Source: a virus
Direction: 5' to 3' (one strand)
Length of the DNA stretch: 24,359 nt
Virus record (IMG/VR): IMGVR_UViG_3300031578_000322
Coordinates: 1-24,359 of that record
Below are positions 21,164-24,359 of this stretch, piece after piece. How positions within the stretch are numbered: the stretch's first letter is position 1; the number at the start of each line of letters is the position of its first letter. A program made the position numbers and the translations under genes. Below the pieces are notes generated by a model. The model searched no databases, was not told the origin of the DNA, and was given only the letters and a program-made list of their open reading frames with translations.

Positions 21164-22032
21164 TACTCTAAATTTTTATAAATTATTTCTTTTACCTGTT
21201 CTCTTACCTTATTTGCATTAAAAAATATTTCTAAGTTGTCTTCAAAACTCATTTTAGCTTTCCAGTCATCATTTAACTTGCCTACAAAGGCATCTATGCG
21301 GTGATCTCTTTCTTCTTTGCGTTCAATATGTTCCCTGCTTATCACCCCTTCTTGTATAGGCAAATTTATCCATTCAATGCTATTGTCTTCAGCATACCAC
21401 AAAGCTACTCTTGGCTGATAGTCTATCTGATCTGCTACCTGTCGTGTCAGATTGCCTGGATTTACTAATCTACGTCCTTTGTATTCTACTGTAAAACTTG
21501 TATGATTATCTCCTGTAACTATTAGATCAAATTGAGGATATTTCCTCAATATTCCTTCTGCCATTCCTCCACTTGCTCCTGGAAATGGTTTTTGTAAATA
21601 TGTGAGGTGGTGCCAAACAAGCATACTTAATGGTAATTGACTATGGCAAATATGCACTGGTTCTTGTCCCCAATGAGTACCATTACATACGGTTAATTTT
21701 TGAGCCACATCTAAATTATGAATTCCACTTTTAAAAAGTAAATCTAAATTATGTTGTGGTAAATCATGTTGTCCATAAATAGTATAAAATCTATCTGGTA
21801 TATGTATTATTGCCATTGTTAATAACCATGGACTTGGTTTCCAATGATGAAATAAATCACCTGCATGAACTACTGAGCATTTATATTTAGCCTGCAAATC
21901 CTTTATAAATTGAACGGCATCCCATTGTTCCTTCTGAAAATCTCCTGTAAAGCAAGTGGGAGTATCCTCACGAAGGTGCCAATCGGAAGTCAAGATTGCT
22001 GAAACTTTTTTATTTACTTTTGTTCTTTCCAT
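21163..22032 (-). CDS. Mre11/SbcD-like nuclease (metallophosphoesterase)
   Basis: The protein has 289 residues. Metal-binding motifs appear in order: LTSDWHLRED with D17 and H19, VHAGDLFHHW with D59, IYGQHDLPQH with Q88, H89 and D90 (GQHD in place of GNHD), VWHHLTY with H141-H142, TGDNHTSF with D175, H177 (GDNHT in place of GHTH), and the NPGNLTRQ stretch typical of the SbcD/Mre11 family. It should be a manganese-dependent double-strand exonuclease/endonuclease that works with the Rad50-like ATPase. The gene lies between the two Rad50 halves on the same strand. Its stop overlaps the zinc-finger microprotein GTG. Confidence 0.88.
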   Translation of the reverse strand: MERTKVNKKVSAILTSDWHLREDTPTCFTGDFQKEQWDAVQFIKDLQAKYKCSVVHAGDLFHHWKPSPWLLTMAIIHIPDRFYTIYGQHDLPQHNLDLLFKSGIHNLDVAQKLTVCNGTHWGQEPVHICHSQLPLSMLVWHHLTYLQKPFPGASGGMAEGILRKYPQFDLIVTGDNHTSFTVEYKGRRLVNPGNLTRQVADQIDYQPRVALWYAEDNSIEWINLPIQEGVISREHIERKEERDHRIDAFVGKLNDDWKAKMSFEDNLEIFFNANKVREQVKEIIYKNLE

Positions 22033-22238
22033 TTTATATATTCATCTTTAGTTACAAACTCCCATCTATTCCAACTTAGTCGTTTTTTATGTACATTCCA
22101 TTCCCATCTTTCTAACAAATAAACTATCTCTAACCAAATATATAGATGTTGACATTTAATAGGAAAAAATGCAAATCTTTTTGTTATTCTCATAAATTTA
22201 TTTTCACATGCTTTTGCATGTTTTGTTTTCCATTTCAT
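22014..22238 (-). CDS. Small Trp/Lys-rich protein
   Basis: The protein has 74 residues, positively charged, with many aromatic residues (IWLEIVYLLERWEWNVHKKR, LSWNRWEFVTKDEYIKWKEQ). It overlaps the start of the Mre11-like gene by 19 bases and begins 5 bases after the end of the Rad50 N-terminal half. No family recognised. It might be an adapter between the two, but this is only positional. Confidence 0.5.
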   Translation of the reverse strand: MKWKTKHAKACENKFMRITKRFAFFPIKCQHLYIWLEIVYLLERWEWNVHKKRLSWNRWEFVTKDEYIKWKEQK

Positions 22239-22243
22239 AATTT

Positions 22244-23293
22244 CTATCTTTTAATTATTTGACCACATAAAATACAAGTACTGCCAACAGGCATAGCTTC
22301 GTCTAATTTAGCTTGTAAGGTGCTTTTTAAAGCAGTTTTACTATTTAGCATAGTAGTTGTATTGTTTATAGTAGAAAGTAGCTTAGACAAGCTAATTTGC
22401 GTTGTTTCTAAACTATCTAACTCCTCATACAATTCCAACACAGCCTTTAGTGGTTTTTCAACAGTAACAATTTTATTTGCTTTTTCAATATCTTCTCTTA
22501 CCTTTATAATATCCTCAATGTCATTCCACAAACTACCACCATCAATTTCAAGGTCTTCTTTCTCATCCTTCAGTTTAAAAATATTATCAAGTGGTTTTTC
22601 AAATTTTAAAACATTTGATGCCTTTTCAATATCAGTTTGCAACATTGTTATTTTTGCTACAAGGACTTGAAGTTTTCTACGTGTATCTACTGAATTGATA
22701 AATTTCTTATCCATTTCTTCAAGCACCTCAACTTCAATTTCAAACTTTTCCAAGTGTTCAAACTGTTTCAGTTGTTCTTTGTAGTTTCCCTCTTGTCCTT
22801 CCTGATACTTAATATCATTTGTCAGTTGCCTTATACTGCTGTTTATGGTTTGTGTAGCTCTATCTATTTTATCTAACCTTGCAACTTTGTTGAAATACTG
22901 AGCAACTGCTCCTGGTGTTTCACTTAAAAGAAACGGTGCATCGAGTTGCATTTGTAGGTTCACATCTGACAGGTTAAGTGCCTGTACAATTTCATCAGGA
23001 ACAGTTGTACCAAATGCCTTGAAATGTAAGTCTCCTAAGATGTATTCCTGTTCTTTGTCTTTTTTCTTTACAACATGAGCATCATCTGTAAATAATTCAA
23101 CTCTTGTTTCACCACCCCAATGAGAACGCATTTCATCACCGGATGGTTTATGAAAGGCCAACCACCGCAAAGCTCTGATAATGGCTGTCTTTCCACTGTC
23201 TGAAGAACCTACAATAATATTAACTCCTTTATCAAATTCAAGATAATTGTCTTCGTGGCTTTGAAAGTTTTGTATTTCAAGTGATTTAATCAT
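22244..23293 (-). CDS. Rad50/SbcC-like ATPase, N-terminal half (Walker A and zinc hook)
   Basis: The protein has 349 residues. The start IKSLEIQNFQSHEDNYLEFD is the usual SMC/Rad50 opening; IIVGSSDSGKT at 26-36 is Walker A. SHWGGETRVELF and LQMQLDAPFLLSETPGAVAQ match the lobe and Q-loop region. Residues about 180-330 are coiled coil. The protein ends TCILCGQIIKR, so the CxxC zinc hook (C340, C343) is at the extreme C-terminus. It lacks signature and Walker B, which are in the 204-residue protein at 19232-19846. The full arm is therefore encoded in pieces. The total of the two halves, 553 residues, is close to the 560 of T4 gp46. It starts 8 bases inside the upstream 76-residue gene. Confidence 0.88.
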   Translation of the reverse strand: MIKSLEIQNFQSHEDNYLEFDKGVNIIVGSSDSGKTAIIRALRWLAFHKPSGDEMRSHWGGETRVELFTDDAHVVKKKDKEQEYILGDLHFKAFGTTVPDEIVQALNLSDVNLQMQLDAPFLLSETPGAVAQYFNKVARLDKIDRATQTINSSIRQLTNDIKYQEGQEGNYKEQLKQFEHLEKFEIEVEVLEEMDKKFINSVDTRRKLQVLVAKITMLQTDIEKASNVLKFEKPLDNIFKLKDEKEDLEIDGGSLWNDIEDIIKVREDIEKANKIVTVEKPLKAVLELYEELDSLETTQISLSKLLSTINNTTTMLNSKTALKSTLQAKLDEAMPVGSTCILCGQIIKR

Positions 23294-23516
23294 TTTTTTT
23301 TAATTTAAATAAAGGAGTATCCCATTCTGTTCCAAATCCCATAATATAGTGATAATACGGTTTTCCATTTTTGATTCTAAAAGAATTATCTTCTTCCATT
23401 TCACCTTTGCACAATTTTCTTTTCTTCCCCCATTCCTTTATGTAATAAATAATACCATCACATTCATTTGGAAATTGTTTTTTACAATGAGAACATCTTT
23501 TTATAATTTCAATCAT
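23286..23516 (-). CDS. Small Cys-rich phage protein
   Basis: The protein has 76 residues. CSHCKKQFPNECDG has a CxxC followed by another cysteine, with C36 in KLCKGEM further on, so a zinc site is likely. The tail (GKPYYHYIMGFGTEWDTPLF) is aromatic-rich. No family recognised. Start at ATG 23516 within an ATGA overlap with the upstream 25-residue ORF. The stop overlaps the Rad50 N-terminal half by 8 bases. Confidence 0.55.
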   Translation of the reverse strand: MIEIIKRCSHCKKQFPNECDGIIYYIKEWGKKRKLCKGEMEEDNSFRIKNGKPYYHYIMGFGTEWDTPLFKLKKND

Positions 23517-23590
23517 TTTTTAAAAATATTATATAATTCGTTTTCATTGCCTCTACCATAAGATATGGCAAACTTATCAATTCTTTTCAT
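23513..23590 (-). CDS. 25-residue micro-ORF with ATGA overlaps on both sides
   Basis: ATG 23590 to TGA 23513-23515 gives MKRIDKFAISYGRGNENELY, NIFKK. The start overlaps the stop of the 101-residue gene (ATGA 23587-23590), and its stop overlaps the next ATG (ATGA 23513-23516). Double coupling favours real translation, or the ORF may serve to pass ribosomes between genes. It is too short for any family call. Confidence 0.5.
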   Translation of the reverse strand: MKRIDKFAISYGRGNENELYNIFKK

Positions 23591-23892
23591 GATGGTTCTA
23601 TTACTCTTATTTCTGCAATAACATTTATAAATTCTTTATTCTCACAGGAAATTTTATCAAACTTTATGAGTTTGTTTTTATTTAACTCTTCTACTATTTG
23701 TAATACAGATGAAAATTCTATTGTTCTTTCTTCGATCATCAACAAGTCTTTTTTAGAATACATCTGTTTACTTTGTACTTTTCTAATCCTACTTACTTGT
23801 ACTGGTATTGTAAGTGCGGTATCTTTCGTAACGGAATAATTCAATAGTGCTTTTACTGCCCTAACAATTCTACGTTTGGTTTCAATTTTCAT
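23587..23892 (-). CDS. Hypothetical early phage protein
   Basis: The protein has 101 residues with a very basic N-terminus (MKIETKRRIVRAVKALLNYS), then PVQVSRIRKVQSKQMYSKKD and a C-terminal acidic part (FDKISCENKEFINVIAEIRV). No recognised domain. Start and stop both lie in ATGA overlaps with neighbours. Confidence 0.5.
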   Translation of the reverse strand: MKIETKRRIVRAVKALLNYSVTKDTALTIPVQVSRIRKVQSKQMYSKKDLLMIEERTIEFSSVLQIVEELNKNKLIKFDKISCENKEFINVIAEIRVIEPS

Positions 23893-24263
23893 CTTTTAAT
23901 TATTAGTTCTTCACCTGTTAAAGCAAAGTAAAGGTTCTGGATAGAGTGGATATGCTTTATATGCCTATATTCAGCTATAGGTAATACTTGCCCTTTGCAT
24001 AAAAGTACATGATCCTCTTTTAAATATAATCTTATATCTATACCGTTAGATACAGGTAAATAAACATCATTTGATTCGTCTCTTTTACCACCAAACTTCA
24101 ACAACCATTCTTCTGTGAGGGGGATAGGCTCTATAAAATCTACTAAATCACCTCCCTCATATTCACTGGTAGATATTCTTCCATCATGATAAATTCCCAA
24201 AATGATAGATATTATTTCATCTGTAAAAACATAATTCCCAATTCTTAACTCTGTTGCTTTCAT
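23889..24263 (-). CDS. Conserved Bacteroidota phage/prophage protein of unknown function
   Basis: The protein has 124 residues. MKATELRIGNYVFTDEIISI at the start, IEPIPLTEEWLLKFGGKR in the middle and IQNLYFALTGEELIIKR at the end are a recurrent pattern in Bacteroidota phages and prophages: ELRIGNYV...EPIPLTEEWL..FGF...H.LQNLYFALTGEEL. Function unknown, but it is a good lineage marker. Start and stop are in ATGA overlaps (24260-24263 and 23889-23892). Confidence 0.75.
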   Translation of the reverse strand: MKATELRIGNYVFTDEIISIILGIYHDGRISTSEYEGGDLVDFIEPIPLTEEWLLKFGGKRDESNDVYLPVSNGIDIRLYLKEDHVLLCKGQVLPIAEYRHIKHIHSIQNLYFALTGEELIIKR

Positions 24264-24359
24264 CCCTGCATCATTTTTAAAGTATTACTTTCTTTTGAAG
24301 CTACATTAAATATAGAAATCGCATCTGCAACAGCCTCGTCAATATATTTTGTTCCGGTG
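24260..24359 (-). CDS. C-terminal end of an unidentified protein (5' end beyond the window)
   Basis: The frame is open from the window edge to TGA 24260-24262 and gives the last 32 residues, TGTKYIDEAVADAISIFNVA, SKESNTLKMMQG. It is a single predicted helix and too short for identification. The stop overlaps the next ATG (ATGA), as elsewhere in this operon. Confidence 0.55.
   Translation of the reverse strand, partial: TGTKYIDEAVADAISIFNVASKESNTLKMMQG

Noticed and set aside
1-24359. CRISPR array, tRNA, rRNA, transposase or integrase
   Set aside because: No regularly spaced repeats, cloverleaf-like segments, transposase motifs or tyrosine/serine recombinase motifs were seen on either strand.

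Overview
The window looks like part of the genome of a tailed, long-tailed (siphovirus-like) double-stranded DNA phage or prophage with low G+C DNA. A Bacteroidota host is the best guess. This rests on a BT0820-type HAD hydrolase, a DUF5675-type protein, a tail/baseplate protein and a small ELRIGNYV...LYFALTGEEL protein of the kinds I associate with Bacteroidota phages, plus a lipoprotein with an LFSC lipobox. The assignment is an inference, because several genes carry clear Shine-Dalgarno sequences, which Bacteroidota rarely rely on. I saw no integrase, rRNA, tRNA, CRISPR array or insertion sequence. No stretch longer than about 85 bases lacks a plausible gene.

Positions 1-15630 are on the plus strand and read as a late operon. 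It opens with a sugar-modification cassette: a GDP-mannose 3,5-epimerase-like enzyme (5' end outside the window), a two-domain glycosyltransferase and a sulfotransferase-like protein. The cassette is translationally coupled into the morphogenesis genes. Next come, in classic order, four head-tail connector/tail completion genes, the major tail protein, two overlapping tail assembly chaperone frames (gpG/gpT type), the tape measure, a large tail-tip/baseplate protein and a tail fibre. The G and T frames are joined by a near-perfect programmed -1 frameshift signal: slippery A AAA AAC, an upstream SD-like AGGAGG and a downstream GC-rich hairpin.

Positions 12959-15630 hold a probable lysis/accessory block. 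It contains a small lipoprotein, a short ORF interrupted by TAA, a DUF5675-like enzyme with an HGGN...DTEGC motif, a small DNA-binding-like protein coupled to a metallophosphoesterase, a 51-residue zinc-ribbon protein, and a membrane-anchored protein with a beta-rich C-terminus.

Positions 15623-24359 are entirely on the minus strand and read as an early operon (transcribed from the right edge leftwards) of many small, tightly overlapping genes. Its core is a recombination machine: an Mre11/SbcD-like nuclease, and a Rad50/SbcC-like ATPase split into separate genes. The N-terminal half has Walker A and ends at a CxxC zinc hook. The C-terminal half has the signature region and Walker B. A short coiled-coil protein is encoded close to the C-terminal half. 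Around these lie numerous zinc-ribbon microproteins, a HAD phosphatase, a free-standing NUMOD1-like protein and several micro-ORFs of 25-47 residues that fit exactly between neighbours, some joined by ATGA overlaps. The two operons converge and overlap by 8 bases at 15623-15630.
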